A stretch of 64,000 nucleotides of DNA from JBHJGP01 sp050331695. GTDB taxonomy: Bacteria; Pseudomonadota; Alphaproteobacteria; Geminicoccales; Geminicoccaceae. Below are positions 43,664 through 52,232 of this stretch, piece by piece. The notes beneath the pieces are model-generated. The model was not told where the DNA came from. It worked only from the letters and a program-made list of their open reading frames with translations, and ran no database searches. The stretch covers positions 28,588 through 92,587 of the forward strand of contig JBHJGP010000029.1 in NCBI GenBank assembly GCA_050331695.1, given 5' to 3'. The translations under genes and the position numbers were made by a program. How positions within the stretch are numbered: position 1 is the stretch's first letter; each line of letters opens with the position of its first letter.

Positions 43664-45463
43664 ATGCAGCCAATCGAACGAAACGGCCCGCTCGACGGGT
43701 CGACTGTCGCCAACGAAACGCGAGATCCGGCGAACGGAACGCAGGCCAGCGAGCGCCCGACCGACGGCGACAGCCGGCGCAATGCGTCGATGCGCATCGG
43801 CGCGCCGGTGACCGCCGGCTTCCTCGGCGTCCTGCTCGCTCAGCACCAGTTGTTTGCCGCGGATGCCGACGGAACCGAACCCACCGACGGGCCGTCGGGC
43901 AGCGAACCGTTAGTCGGCCCGGGGTTTGCCGAAGAGCCCGCAAATGAGGGGATCCAGGTTGCCGATATCAACGGCTCGGCCGTGGCCGTTCCTTCGGCGC
44001 CGACGCCCCCCTTTGCCGGACCGGGCAATGGCTCTTCGCAACCGGTCGCTGGTGAGCGGAGCGCCGCCGGCGATGCTGGCAACGCTTCCATCGGTGGCAC
44101 GCCTAACGCCGTTCCACCGTCCGGCGACGGCACCGTGTTCCAGGTCTCGCAATCGGCACCGACGCTCGAGGTATCCGAATTGCAGCTGGACGGTCTGGAT
44201 GCCGGCGAGGGTGCGCTGGACCAGGAACCGGTCGTCGAGGATGTGACCCTTGATCCGGTTGTGGGCGACGGCGGCGACGATCAACTGGTCGGTACCGACG
44301 ACGATGACTTTCTCCTGGGCCAGGACGGCAACGATTCCCTCTTTGGCGGGGAAGGCGACGACATTCTGGACGGTGGCACCGGCGATGATGTGCTCAACGG
44401 CGGCGGCGGCGATGACGATCTGATCGGGCGCACGGGCGACGACGTCTATCGCATCGTCGATTCCAGTGACATCGCCTTCGACGACGGCCCCGGCGCCGGC
44501 GGCACCGATACGGCTATCTACACCCAGTCCTTCGCCGACGGTTTCCCAAACGCGCTGACCTTGCGTTTCGCCGACGGTATCGATCTCTACGCGCTGCCGG
44601 CGGAAGCCAACCCCCTACCCTGGTCGGTGAGCCCCGGCATCGAGAATGTCGGGCTTGAGGATCAATTCGACTTCGACGTGATGGCGGATGATGCCGCCAA
44701 CACCATCTCCGGCAATGCCGGGGCGAACCGCCTCTACGGTCTTGCCGGCGACGATACCCTAGGCGGCGGCGGAGGGCGCGATCATCTCTATGGCGGCGGC
44801 GGCAACGATTTTCTACGCGGCGGTCACCAGGAAGATTTTCTCTACGGCGGCGAGGGTGACGACAGCTACGAGGTCGGCCTCAATGATATCGGCGTCGATA
44901 CCGTATTCGACCATGAGGGCGACAACACCATCGCCTTCGAAGGCGTCGATCTCGACCAGATTCAGGCGCGCATGGTCGAGGATGCCCTGCACTTCAGCGT
45001 CGACGGTCAGGATCGGCTGATCGTCGACGATTTCGCCGGCGCCGAGAACCAGACCTGGATCAGGGCCGGCGACAGTTTCGAATTGGCGGACACGCTCTTG
45101 GGCGTCGCAGGTGCCCAAACCTTCGCTCAAAGTGCCGCCGCTTCCGCCGAGGTTCTGCCGGCTGCGGCTTACGAAGCCGATCTGCTTGCCGACTTCTCGA
45201 GCCCGGTGCAGCAGCCGGCCGCCAGCCCGCCGGACTGGCTCAGCGGTTTTGAAGACGACGGCGCCACCCTGCAACTCACTACCGCTGACCAAACAGACGC
45301 CGGTCCGACCCGGTTGGTGGCTGATGACGGGATCGATCAGCTCTTCGCCCAGCTACCAGACGTGAGCTCTCTCGGCCACGACCTTCCGACCGCTGAGGAA
45401 AGTGCCACAGGCACGCGTTACAGCAACGGTCAGGGCCAAGCCGACGAACTTCTCGCCTCCTAA
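43664..45463 (+). CDS. RTX-type calcium-binding protein, probably type I secreted
   Basis: 599 aa from ATG 43664 behind GGAGGGA. Residues about 195-260 and 340-400 carry nonapeptide repeats of the GGxGxDxxx type (GGEGDDILDGGTGDDVLNGG; GGGGNDFLRGGHQEDFLYGG), forming calcium-binding beta-rolls. The first 190 residues are Pro/Ser/Thr-rich and low complexity, with a hydrophobic stretch near residue 50 (VTAGFLGVLLAQHQ). The C-terminus has no GGxGxD and would hold the secretion signal. No toxin, protease or exporter domain is visible; an adhesin or matrix role is a guess. Confidence 0.88.
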   Translation: MQPIERNGPLDGSTVANETRDPANGTQASERPTDGDSRRNASMRIGAPVTAGFLGVLLAQHQLFAADADGTEPTDGPSGSEPLVGPGFAEEPANEGIQVADINGSAVAVPSAPTPPFAGPGNGSSQPVAGERSAAGDAGNASIGGTPNAVPPSGDGTVFQVSQSAPTLEVSELQLDGLDAGEGALDQEPVVEDVTLDPVVGDGGDDQLVGTDDDDFLLGQDGNDSLFGGEGDDILDGGTGDDVLNGGGGDDDLIGRTGDDVYRIVDSSDIAFDDGPGAGGTDTAIYTQSFADGFPNALTLRFADGIDLYALPAEANPLPWSVSPGIENVGLEDQFDFDVMADDAANTISGNAGANRLYGLAGDDTLGGGGGRDHLYGGGGNDFLRGGHQEDFLYGGEGDDSYEVGLNDIGVDTVFDHEGDNTIAFEGVDLDQIQARMVEDALHFSVDGQDRLIVDDFAGAENQTWIRAGDSFELADTLLGVAGAQTFAQSAAASAEVLPAAAYEADLLADFSSPVQQPAASPPDWLSGFEDDGATLQLTTADQTDAGPTRLVADDGIDQLFAQLPDVSSLGHDLPTAEESATGTRYSNGQGQADELLAS

Positions 45464-45482
45464 TCGAGTTCATCCCCCGACT

Positions 45483-45520
45483 GGGCCGGTGGCGCGCTTC
45501 GGCGGCTGCCGGCCCTTTCT
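45483..45520 (+). terminator. Terminator after the RTX gene
   Basis: GGGCCGG / CCGGCCC stem followed by TTTCTTTT, 20 bases behind the RTX stop. Confidence 0.8.
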
Positions 45521-45644
45521 TTTCGGGACGCCAACTTGTCGCTCGGGCGCCTGATGCCTATAGGGTTGTTCGGTTTCTCTTGACGGCGGCCGGTTTCGCC
45601 ACGAGATCGCCTGTTTCCGTTCGACCCTTCTGCGAGGACCGACC

Positions 45645-46508
45645 TTGACCCAGCCCACGATCCGCTTGGCCCTGCCCAAGGGCCGAATGCAGGATCAGGT
45701 CCTGGAACTTCTGACCGATGCCGGCATCGAGGTGATGTTCGGCCGCCGGGGCTATCGACCCAAGCTTTCCCTCGCCGGATTCGAGACCAAGCTTCTGAAA
45801 CCGCAGAATATTGTCGAGATGCTGCAGGTCGGTTCGCGCGATCTGGGTTTTGCCGGCCATGACTGGGTCGAGGAGCTGGGCCTCGATTTGGCGGAATTAT
45901 TGGATACGAGCCTCGATCCCGTGCGCATCGTCTGCGCCGCCGAGCCCGCCTTCTTCGATAGCGGCAGGCCGCGGCGGGAACCTTTTTTGGTGGCGACCGA
46001 GTATCAGGAGCTGACCCGGCGCTGGCTCCAGGACCAGGGCTTTGACGGGCGCGTGGTCCGGGCCTACGGCGCGACCGAGGTGTTTCCGCCGGAAGATGCC
46101 GACTGCATCGTCGACAATACCGCGACGGGCGAGACGCTTCGGGCCAACGGCCTCGCCATCCACGACACCATTCTCACCTCGTCCACCCGGCTCTACGCCT
46201 CGCACCAAGCCATGGCTGATCCCGGCAAACGGGAGCTGATCGAGCATTTTTGCCTGCTGGTTCGCTCGGTACTCGATGCCCGTAAGCGGGTGATGCTCGA
46301 GATCAACGTGGCGCCGGAGCGTCTCGAAGACGTGGTGGGCGTGCTGCCGAGCATGCGCGAGCCGACGGTCTCGCCGCTCCATGAGGGGGCCGGCTACGCG
46401 GTGAAGGCAGCCGTGCGCCGCGACCAGCTACCGACGCTGATCCCGCAGATCAAGGCGAAGGGCGGGACCGACATCATCGTTACCCAGTTGGCGCAGATCG
46501 TTCCATGA
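45645..46508 (+). CDS. hisG: ATP phosphoribosyltransferase, long form
   Basis: 287 aa from TTG 45645. First step of histidine synthesis: ATP plus PRPP to phosphoribosyl-ATP. Catalytic part has LALPKGRMQDQVLELLTDAG; PRPP loop DCIVDNTATGETLRANG; C-terminal PII-like regulatory domain (EGAGYAVKAAVRRD), which binds histidine in the long form. Many alphaproteobacteria instead use a short HisG with HisZ. Heads a five-gene operon with four-base overlaps. Confidence 0.95.
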   Translation: MTQPTIRLALPKGRMQDQVLELLTDAGIEVMFGRRGYRPKLSLAGFETKLLKPQNIVEMLQVGSRDLGFAGHDWVEELGLDLAELLDTSLDPVRIVCAAEPAFFDSGRPRREPFLVATEYQELTRRWLQDQGFDGRVVRAYGATEVFPPEDADCIVDNTATGETLRANGLAIHDTILTSSTRLYASHQAMADPGKRELIEHFCLLVRSVLDARKRVMLEINVAPERLEDVVGVLPSMREPTVSPLHEGAGYAVKAAVRRDQLPTLIPQIKAKGGTDIIVTQLAQIVP

Positions 46509-47104
46509 GCGATCAAGCTTCCCGGGTTGGCGAGGTCGCGCGTAAGACGTCCGAGACCGACATCTTCGTGCGGTTGAGACTGGACGGAACCGGTGTCGCG
46601 AAGATCGGGACGGGCATCGGCTTTTTGGATCACATGCTGACCGCGCTCGCCCGCCACGGCCGTTTTGATCTGGAGCTTTCCTGCGCCGGCGATCTCGCCA
46701 TCGACGATCATCACACCACGGAGGACTGCGCTCTGGCTCTGGGACAGGCTTTGGGCGAAGCCCTCGCCGATCGCCGCGGCATTCGCCGTTTCGCCCATGC
46801 CTTCGCGCCCCTCGACGAGGCTCTGGCCCGCGTGGTGGTCGATCTTTCCGGTCGGCCCGCGCCCGTCGTCGAACTCGGTCTTCAGCGTGAGCGTTTGGGG
46901 GATCTGGCGTGCGAGAACGCCACCCACTTCTTCGTCTCCCTCGCCCAGACCGCCAAAATGGCGGTGCACGTTGATGTCTTGCGAGGCGACAACGACCATC
47001 ACCGTCTGGAAGCGGCGTTCAAGGCGCTGGCGCTGGCACTTCGGGAGGCGGTTGCGAAGGACGGACACGAGGACATTCCGAGCACAAAGGAGGTCTTGGT
47101 TTGA
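46505..47104 (+). CDS. hisB: Imidazoleglycerol-phosphate dehydratase
   Basis: 199 aa, monofunctional (no phosphatase domain). Metal-binding motifs DDHHTTEDCALALGQ and NDHHRLEAAFKAL both present; GIGFLDHMLTALARHGRFDL at the start. Overlaps hisG by four bases and hisH by four. Confidence 0.97.
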   Translation: MSDQASRVGEVARKTSETDIFVRLRLDGTGVAKIGTGIGFLDHMLTALARHGRFDLELSCAGDLAIDDHHTTEDCALALGQALGEALADRRGIRRFAHAFAPLDEALARVVVDLSGRPAPVVELGLQRERLGDLACENATHFFVSLAQTAKMAVHVDVLRGDNDHHRLEAAFKALALALREAVAKDGHEDIPSTKEVLV

Positions 47105-47688
47105 GTGGCCCGGTTCTGATCGCACCGACCGGCACCGCCAATCTGGCCTCGGTCAAGGCGGCCCTGATCAGGCACGACCGGGAGGTCAGGCTCGCCGAGA
47201 CCGCCACCGACATCGTCAGAGCGACCCACGTCGTTTTGCCGGGTGTCGGTTCCTTCGGCGCATCGATGGCTAATCTCGCCGCCGCCGGTCTCGATGTCGG
47301 GCTCTCTGAGCGGATCGCCCGGGACCTGCCGACGCTTTGCGTCTGTGTCGGTCATCAGCTCCTGTTCGAGGTGAGCGACGAAAGCCCTGGCATTAGGGGA
47401 CTGGCGGTCATCCGAAAAAGCGTCGACCGCTTCGGCGACGGGGTCCGGGTCCCGCAGTTCGGCTGGAACCGAATGCAGGGCGATGGCCGGGTGGTCAGGA
47501 CCGGATACGCCTATTTCGCCAACAGCTTTCGCGCCGTGGAAGCACCCGGGTGGGTCGCGGCCGAAGCCGATCACGGAGGAACGTTCATCGCCGCCATGGA
47601 ACGGGGCAACATCATCGGCTGCCAGTTCCATCCAGAGCTTTCCGGCTCCTTCGGCCACGATCTGATAGGACGCTGGCTCGCATGCTGA
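47101..47688 (+). CDS. hisH: Imidazole glycerol phosphate synthase, glutaminase subunit
   Basis: 195 aa from TTG 47101. Supplies ammonia from glutamine to HisF. Nucleophile Cys in CVCVGHQLLFE (usually GICLGMQ, so the preceding Gly is Val-Cys here); catalytic His/Glu in GCQFHPELSG. LPGVGSFGASMANL early. Overlaps hisF by seven bases. Confidence 0.95.
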   Translation: MSGPVLIAPTGTANLASVKAALIRHDREVRLAETATDIVRATHVVLPGVGSFGASMANLAAAGLDVGLSERIARDLPTLCVCVGHQLLFEVSDESPGIRGLAVIRKSVDRFGDGVRVPQFGWNRMQGDGRVVRTGYAYFANSFRAVEAPGWVAAEADHGGTFIAAMERGNIIGCQFHPELSGSFGHDLIGRWLAC

Positions 47689-48434
47689 CCTCGCGGATCA
47701 TCCCCTGCCTCGATGTCAGCGACGGCCGGATCGTCAAAGGCGTCAAGTTTCAGGGCCTGCGCGACGCCGGCGACCCGGCCGAACGCGCCTGGCTCTACCA
47801 GGACCATGGCGCAGACGAGATCGTCATCCTCGACGTGTCGGCGACGCCTGAGGGCCGCGGTCACCAATATGAGGTCGTGCGCCGGGTCCGCGCCGGTCTG
47901 TCGATACCGCTGACGGTCGGGGGCGGTGTGCGCGAGCTCGGTGATGCCGAGGCGCTGCTCGATGCCGGCGCCGACAAGGTATCGATCAACACGGCAGCGG
48001 TCGCCGAGCCGGCCCTGGTCGACGCGATTTCCGCCACCTTCGGTGCCCAATGCGCGGTCGTGGCCATCGACGCAGCCTGGCGGCAAGACCGCTTCGAGGT
48101 GTTGACCCATGGCGGCCGGACGCCGACCGGTATCGATGCGGTCGCTTGGGCCAAGGAAGTGGCTGACCGGGGTGCGGGAGAAATACTGCTGACGAGCTGG
48201 GATCGGGACGGCACGGGCGAGGGTTATGATGTTCCCCTGATCGAGGCTGTTGCCGGCGCTAGCCGTCTGCCGGTGATCGCGTCGGGCGGCGCATCCGGAC
48301 CCGATCACCTGATCGCCGCGCTTCAAGCCGGGGCCGACGCGGTGCTGGCGGCCTCGATCTTCCACGACGACAAAATGACGGTCGCTGACGTCAAGGCCAA
48401 GCTGGCCGAAGCCGGCATCGAGGTGCGCAGGTGA
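47682..48434 (+). CDS. hisF: Imidazole glycerol phosphate synthase, cyclase subunit
   Basis: 250 aa from ATG 47682. TIM barrel with the two catalytic Asp in RIIPCLDVSDGRIVKGVKFQ and CAVVAIDAAW; phosphate-binding VGGGVRELGDAE and IASGGASGPDHL. Overlaps hisH and the following fusion gene. Confidence 0.97.
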   Translation: MLTSRIIPCLDVSDGRIVKGVKFQGLRDAGDPAERAWLYQDHGADEIVILDVSATPEGRGHQYEVVRRVRAGLSIPLTVGGGVRELGDAEALLDAGADKVSINTAAVAEPALVDAISATFGAQCAVVAIDAAWRQDRFEVLTHGGRTPTGIDAVAWAKEVADRGAGEILLTSWDRDGTGEGYDVPLIEAVAGASRLPVIASGGASGPDHLIAALQAGADAVLAASIFHDDKMTVADVKAKLAEAGIEVRR

Positions 48435-49672
48435 TCGTTCCCTCGATCGATCTTCAGGATGGCCAGGCGGTGCAGTTAGTGGGCGGCGAGAGCAAGGCGA
48501 TAGACGCCGGCGATCCCGTGCCGATCGCCCAAAAATTCGCCCGGGTCGGCGAGATCGCGGTGATCGATCTCGACGCGGCGATGAACCACGGCTCCAACGC
48601 CGAGGTCATCGAGCGGCTGGTGGCGAAACATCCCTGCCGGGTTGGCGGCGGTATCCGCTCGCTCAACGCCGCCACGCGGTGGCTCGACGCCGGTGCCGAA
48701 AAAATCATTCTGGGAACGGCCGCGAGACCGGACCTCCTCAGCCAGCTTCCGCGGGCGCGAGTGATCGCCGCCCTCGATGCCCGGGACGGCGAAGTGGTCG
48801 TCGAGGGCTGGAAGCGGGGCACAGGCCGGGGTGTGCTCGAGCGCATCGCCGAGCTCCGTGAGTTTGTATCGGGCTTTCTGGTCACATTCGTCGAGCGGGA
48901 AGGGCGCCTTGGCGGCACCGACATGAAGCTCGCCGAAGCGGTGGTCGATGCTGCCGGTAACGCGGACGTGACTATCGCTGGCGGCATCACAACGGCCGGG
49001 GAGATCAAGGCGCTGGACGCGTTGGGCGCTGACGCTCAGGTCGGCATGGCCCTCTACAAAGGTCTTCTTGATCTGGGCGACGCCTTTTCGGCACCGCTTC
49101 GGACCGACCGTCCGGACGGCCTCTTTTCGACGGTGGTCGTCGACGAAGCCGGAAAGGCTCTAGGCCTGGTCTATTCGAGTCGGCAATCGATCCGCGAGGC
49201 CTTGGCCCGAGGTGTCGGCGTCTACTACTCTCGGAGCCGGGGGCTTTGGGTCAAGGGGGAGAGCTCGGGCGCGACCCAGGAACTCGTACGGCTGGAGCTG
49301 GATTGCGATCGCGATGCGCTGCGTGCGATCGTTCGCCAGGAAGGGGCCGGTTTCTGTCATCTGGACCGTCGCCACTGTTGGGGCGAGGACGGTGGGCTTC
49401 ATGGTCTGGCCCGTCGTCTGGGGCAGCGGCGGCGGAAGGCGCCAGAGGGGTCCTACACCGCCCGACTGTTCGCTGAGCCCGATCTGCTGGCATCAAAAAT
49501 CCAGGAAGAGGCGGCCGAACTGGTCGAAGCTTCCGCACGGAACGAGGTCATACACGAAGCGGCTGATCTTCTCTATTTCACCCTGGTGCGTCTTGCCCGG
49601 GAAGGGATTTCCCTGGATGAGGTGGAACGGCATCTGGATCTCCGGGCCCTTAAGGTGACGAGACGGCACTGA
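48431..49672 (+). CDS. hisA: HisA-HisI-HisE three-domain fusion
   Basis: 413 aa. Residues 1-220: HisA isomerase (PSIDLQDGQAVQLVGGESKA; second catalytic Asp in IAALDARDGEVVVEGW; VGGGIRSLNAA). About 228-320: HisI cyclohydrolase (YYSRSRGLWVKGESSGATQE; DCDRDALRAIV; zinc Cys in GFCHLDRRHCW). About 335-410: HisE pyrophosphohydrolase (LLASKIQEEAAELVEASA; HEAADLLYFTLVRL). So steps 2, 3 and 4 of the pathway sit on one chain. Bifunctional HisIE is common; adding HisA in front is unusual. The frame is continuous with no start signal at the domain borders. Confidence 0.93.
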   Translation: MIVPSIDLQDGQAVQLVGGESKAIDAGDPVPIAQKFARVGEIAVIDLDAAMNHGSNAEVIERLVAKHPCRVGGGIRSLNAATRWLDAGAEKIILGTAARPDLLSQLPRARVIAALDARDGEVVVEGWKRGTGRGVLERIAELREFVSGFLVTFVEREGRLGGTDMKLAEAVVDAAGNADVTIAGGITTAGEIKALDALGADAQVGMALYKGLLDLGDAFSAPLRTDRPDGLFSTVVVDEAGKALGLVYSSRQSIREALARGVGVYYSRSRGLWVKGESSGATQELVRLELDCDRDALRAIVRQEGAGFCHLDRRHCWGEDGGLHGLARRLGQRRRKAPEGSYTARLFAEPDLLASKIQEEAAELVEASARNEVIHEAADLLYFTLVRLAREGISLDEVERHLDLRALKVTRRH

Positions 49673-49835
49673 GTGCGCCGGCCACGCAGCTTCGCTTGAC
49701 CGCGATCTAAGAAAAACCACTTGTGATCGCGAGTGAGCGATCAGATCTCGCAACGCCGAGCGTTCAGGTAGCGTCGAAATAATTGATGCTATGGTGCGTC
49801 GGTAGCGAACGACGTAGTATCGCCTGGGAGTAAGC

Positions 49836-50789
49836 ATGCCCATCAAGATACCGAATGATCTGCCCGCCTTTCGCGAGCTTCAAAGGGAAGGTGTAGAGCT
49901 CATTCACGAAACGGATGCCCTGAGGCAGGACATCCGGCCGATGCGGATCGGTTTGGTCAATCTCATGCCGGACAAGCTTTCGACCGAAACCCAGCTCGCC
50001 CGGCTATTGGGCGCGACGCCGCTCCAGGTCGAGCTGGAGCTCATCACCACCTCAAGCTATCGCCCCATTACGGTGGCGCCGAGCCATCTTCAGTCTTTCT
50101 ATAAGGAGTGGCGGGATATCAGAGACCAAAAGTTTGATGGTCTGATCGTCACCGGCGCGCCGATCGAACTGATGCCCTTCGAGAAGGTGAAGTACTGGGC
50201 CGAGCTGACGGATATGTTCGAGTGGTCGCGAACTCATGTCCATTCGACCTTCAACATTTGTTGGGGTGCCCAGGCCGCGCTCTACCATTTTCATGGAGTG
50301 CCCAAATACACCCTGCCGCAGAAGCGCTTCGGCGTCTTCACCCACCGGGTGCATGAGACCGATGGCAAACGCTCAGCCCTCATGCGCGGCATTGACGATG
50401 AATTTCTGGTGCCGGTGTCACGCCACACCGAGGTCCGCCAGAGTGATCTGCCGAAGGACAAGGGTCTCAATCTGCTGGCGACATCCTCGGTGGCCGGCCT
50501 TTGCCTGATCGAGGATCCGGCCAACCGTCAGGTCTTCATGTTCAATCATCTCGAATATGAGACTTACACGCTCGATGCCGAATACCGTCGGGACCGGGAC
50601 ATTCGCGACGATGTCGAGGTTCCGCTGAATTATTATCCGGGCGACGATCCCGGGCGGGAGCCGGTCAACCGCTGGCGGGCTTACGCCCATCTCCTGTTCG
50701 GCAACTGGATCAACGAGATGTATCAGACCACGCCTTACGATATCTCGTTGATCGGGACGGTCCGCGAGCAGGATTGGCGGGCCGCCTGA
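49836..50789 (+). CDS. metA: Homoserine O-acyltransferase, MetA family
   Basis: 317 aa, full length. Acylates homoserine with succinyl- or acetyl-CoA for methionine synthesis. Catalytic Cys in HSTFNICWGAQAALYHF; His and Glu in FNHLEYETYTLDAEY; N-terminus MPIKIPNDLPAFRELQREGV. Acyl specificity depends on one or two residues not assigned here. Converges with the sulfatase gene three bases away. Confidence 0.96.
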   Translation: MPIKIPNDLPAFRELQREGVELIHETDALRQDIRPMRIGLVNLMPDKLSTETQLARLLGATPLQVELELITTSSYRPITVAPSHLQSFYKEWRDIRDQKFDGLIVTGAPIELMPFEKVKYWAELTDMFEWSRTHVHSTFNICWGAQAALYHFHGVPKYTLPQKRFGVFTHRVHETDGKRSALMRGIDDEFLVPVSRHTEVRQSDLPKDKGLNLLATSSVAGLCLIEDPANRQVFMFNHLEYETYTLDAEYRRDRDIRDDVEVPLNYYPGDDPGREPVNRWRAYAHLLFGNWINEMYQTTPYDISLIGTVREQDWRAA

Positions 50790-50792
50790 CGG

Positions 50793-52232
50793 TCAGAACG
50801 GGCCGATGCGTCTCGGTCCCCTGTCCACAAGGTACATTGCGGCATCGAAGCTCCGTTTCATGAGATCCAGCTTAAGGGCCTGGTGGTTGCCGCTGTCCCA
50901 CAGGTTCTGATGCTCCCAGGGATCGGCTTCGAGATCGAACAATTCGCCCAGATCGTGGCCGTGATAGACGACGAGCTTGTGGCTGCGGTCCCGGTACATC
51001 GTCGCCATGGAGGCATCGGCGAGATCGAGCGCATCGAAATATTCTGACCGGACAAAGTCCCGGTGGTGATGCGGATCCTTATCACCCGTCAGGATCGGCA
51101 CCATGCTCCGGCTTTGCATGTAGTCCGGGACCTGAAGACCGGCGAGATCCAACAACGTCGCCGGTTTGTCCATGAGCTCAACCAGCGCGTCGCTGATCAG
51201 ACTCGCTTCGATCCGGCCGGGCCATGAGAAGATCAACGGCACGCGGACGAGACCCTCGTAAAAGCGGCAGCCCTTCTCGATCAGGCCGTGATCACCGAGG
51301 CTCTCGCCGTGGTCACTGGTGAACAGGACGATCGTGTTCCGGCGGTCGCCCAAGCGATCGAGGATCCGGCCCAACTGATCGTCGATCAGCTTGATCATGG
51401 CGTAGTAGGCTGCCTGGAGGGTCCAGATGTCCCGGGGAAAATTGTCCCCGCGACGAGGGGTGCCCGGCGCCGCCGGAACCACGGGATAGTCAATATCGAG
51501 GTTCTCGAGTTCTGACGCTTCGGACTGAAAATCCACGACCGACAGGCGTCTTTGAGCCTCAATGTCGCTCTCGCGAAAATGGGGACCCGGCATGGATGCG
51601 GGATCGAACTGCCGCCGGTAGACGTCTGGCGGATTGAATGGCGGATGGGGGTCATAGACGTTGACGGTCAACAGCCAGGGGCGCTCGTCGGCGCTGTCGA
51701 TGAAGCGCAGGGCTTCATTGGCGCACCAGGTGGTCTGGTGCAGCTCCACCGGCACACCGGCCGGATCGTCCGTCAGTTCCGCCAGGACCGCACCCTGGCT
51801 CTTCACCCATGAGGCATAGTCGTGCCCCTCGGGCCAATTGTCCCGCGGCGCGTGACTGTAGGCGAAGAATTCGTAGCCGTCGTCGGTCCGGGGCTCCATC
51901 CGGCCGAAGGGGCTCGCCAGATGCAGCTTGCCGATATTGCCGCACCGATAGCCGGCATCGGAAAAACGTTTCGTCACGAGAGGCACGCGCAACGGAAAAT
52001 AGTCATTGCCGTTGCGGGTGAGGCCGACCGAGCTCGGATAGAGACCGGACAGAAAACTCGCGCGCGATGGCGTGCAGATCGGCGACTGGCAGTAAGCGTG
52101 AGTAAAGGCCGTGCCGGATTTCACCAGCCCGTCGATGACCGGTGTCGAGACGTGAGCATTGCCGAGCGCGCCAATCGTGTCGAAGCGTTGTTGGTCGGTG
52201 CAAAACCACAAGATGTTTGGGGACTTGGTCAT
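50793..52232 (-). CDS. Type I sulfatase (third of the cluster)
   Basis: 479 aa. Alkaline-phosphatase fold; formylglycine site CTPSR in YCQSPICTPSRASFLSGLYP; metal ligands in ILWFCTDQQRFDT and FTSDHGESLGDHGL. No signal peptide, so cytoplasmic. Choline-sulfatase/arylsulfatase-like. The ATG overlaps the stop of the enolase-superfamily gene. Needs formylglycine-generating enzyme, not encoded here. Confidence 0.95.
   Translation of the reverse strand: MTKSPNILWFCTDQQRFDTIGALGNAHVSTPVIDGLVKSGTAFTHAYCQSPICTPSRASFLSGLYPSSVGLTRNGNDYFPLRVPLVTKRFSDAGYRCGNIGKLHLASPFGRMEPRTDDGYEFFAYSHAPRDNWPEGHDYASWVKSQGAVLAELTDDPAGVPVELHQTTWCANEALRFIDSADERPWLLTVNVYDPHPPFNPPDVYRRQFDPASMPGPHFRESDIEAQRRLSVVDFQSEASELENLDIDYPVVPAAPGTPRRGDNFPRDIWTLQAAYYAMIKLIDDQLGRILDRLGDRRNTIVLFTSDHGESLGDHGLIEKGCRFYEGLVRVPLIFSWPGRIEASLISDALVELMDKPATLLDLAGLQVPDYMQSRSMVPILTGDKDPHHHRDFVRSEYFDALDLADASMATMYRDRSHKLVVYHGHDLGELFDLEADPWEHQNLWDSGNHQALKLDLMKRSFDAAMYLVDRGPRRIGPF

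Noticed and set aside
49673..49835. SAM-II riboswitch before metA
   Set aside because: The expected GCTAAAAA(A)GGG-type pseudoknot core and P1/P2 arrangement could not be found; only a simple hairpin is visible.
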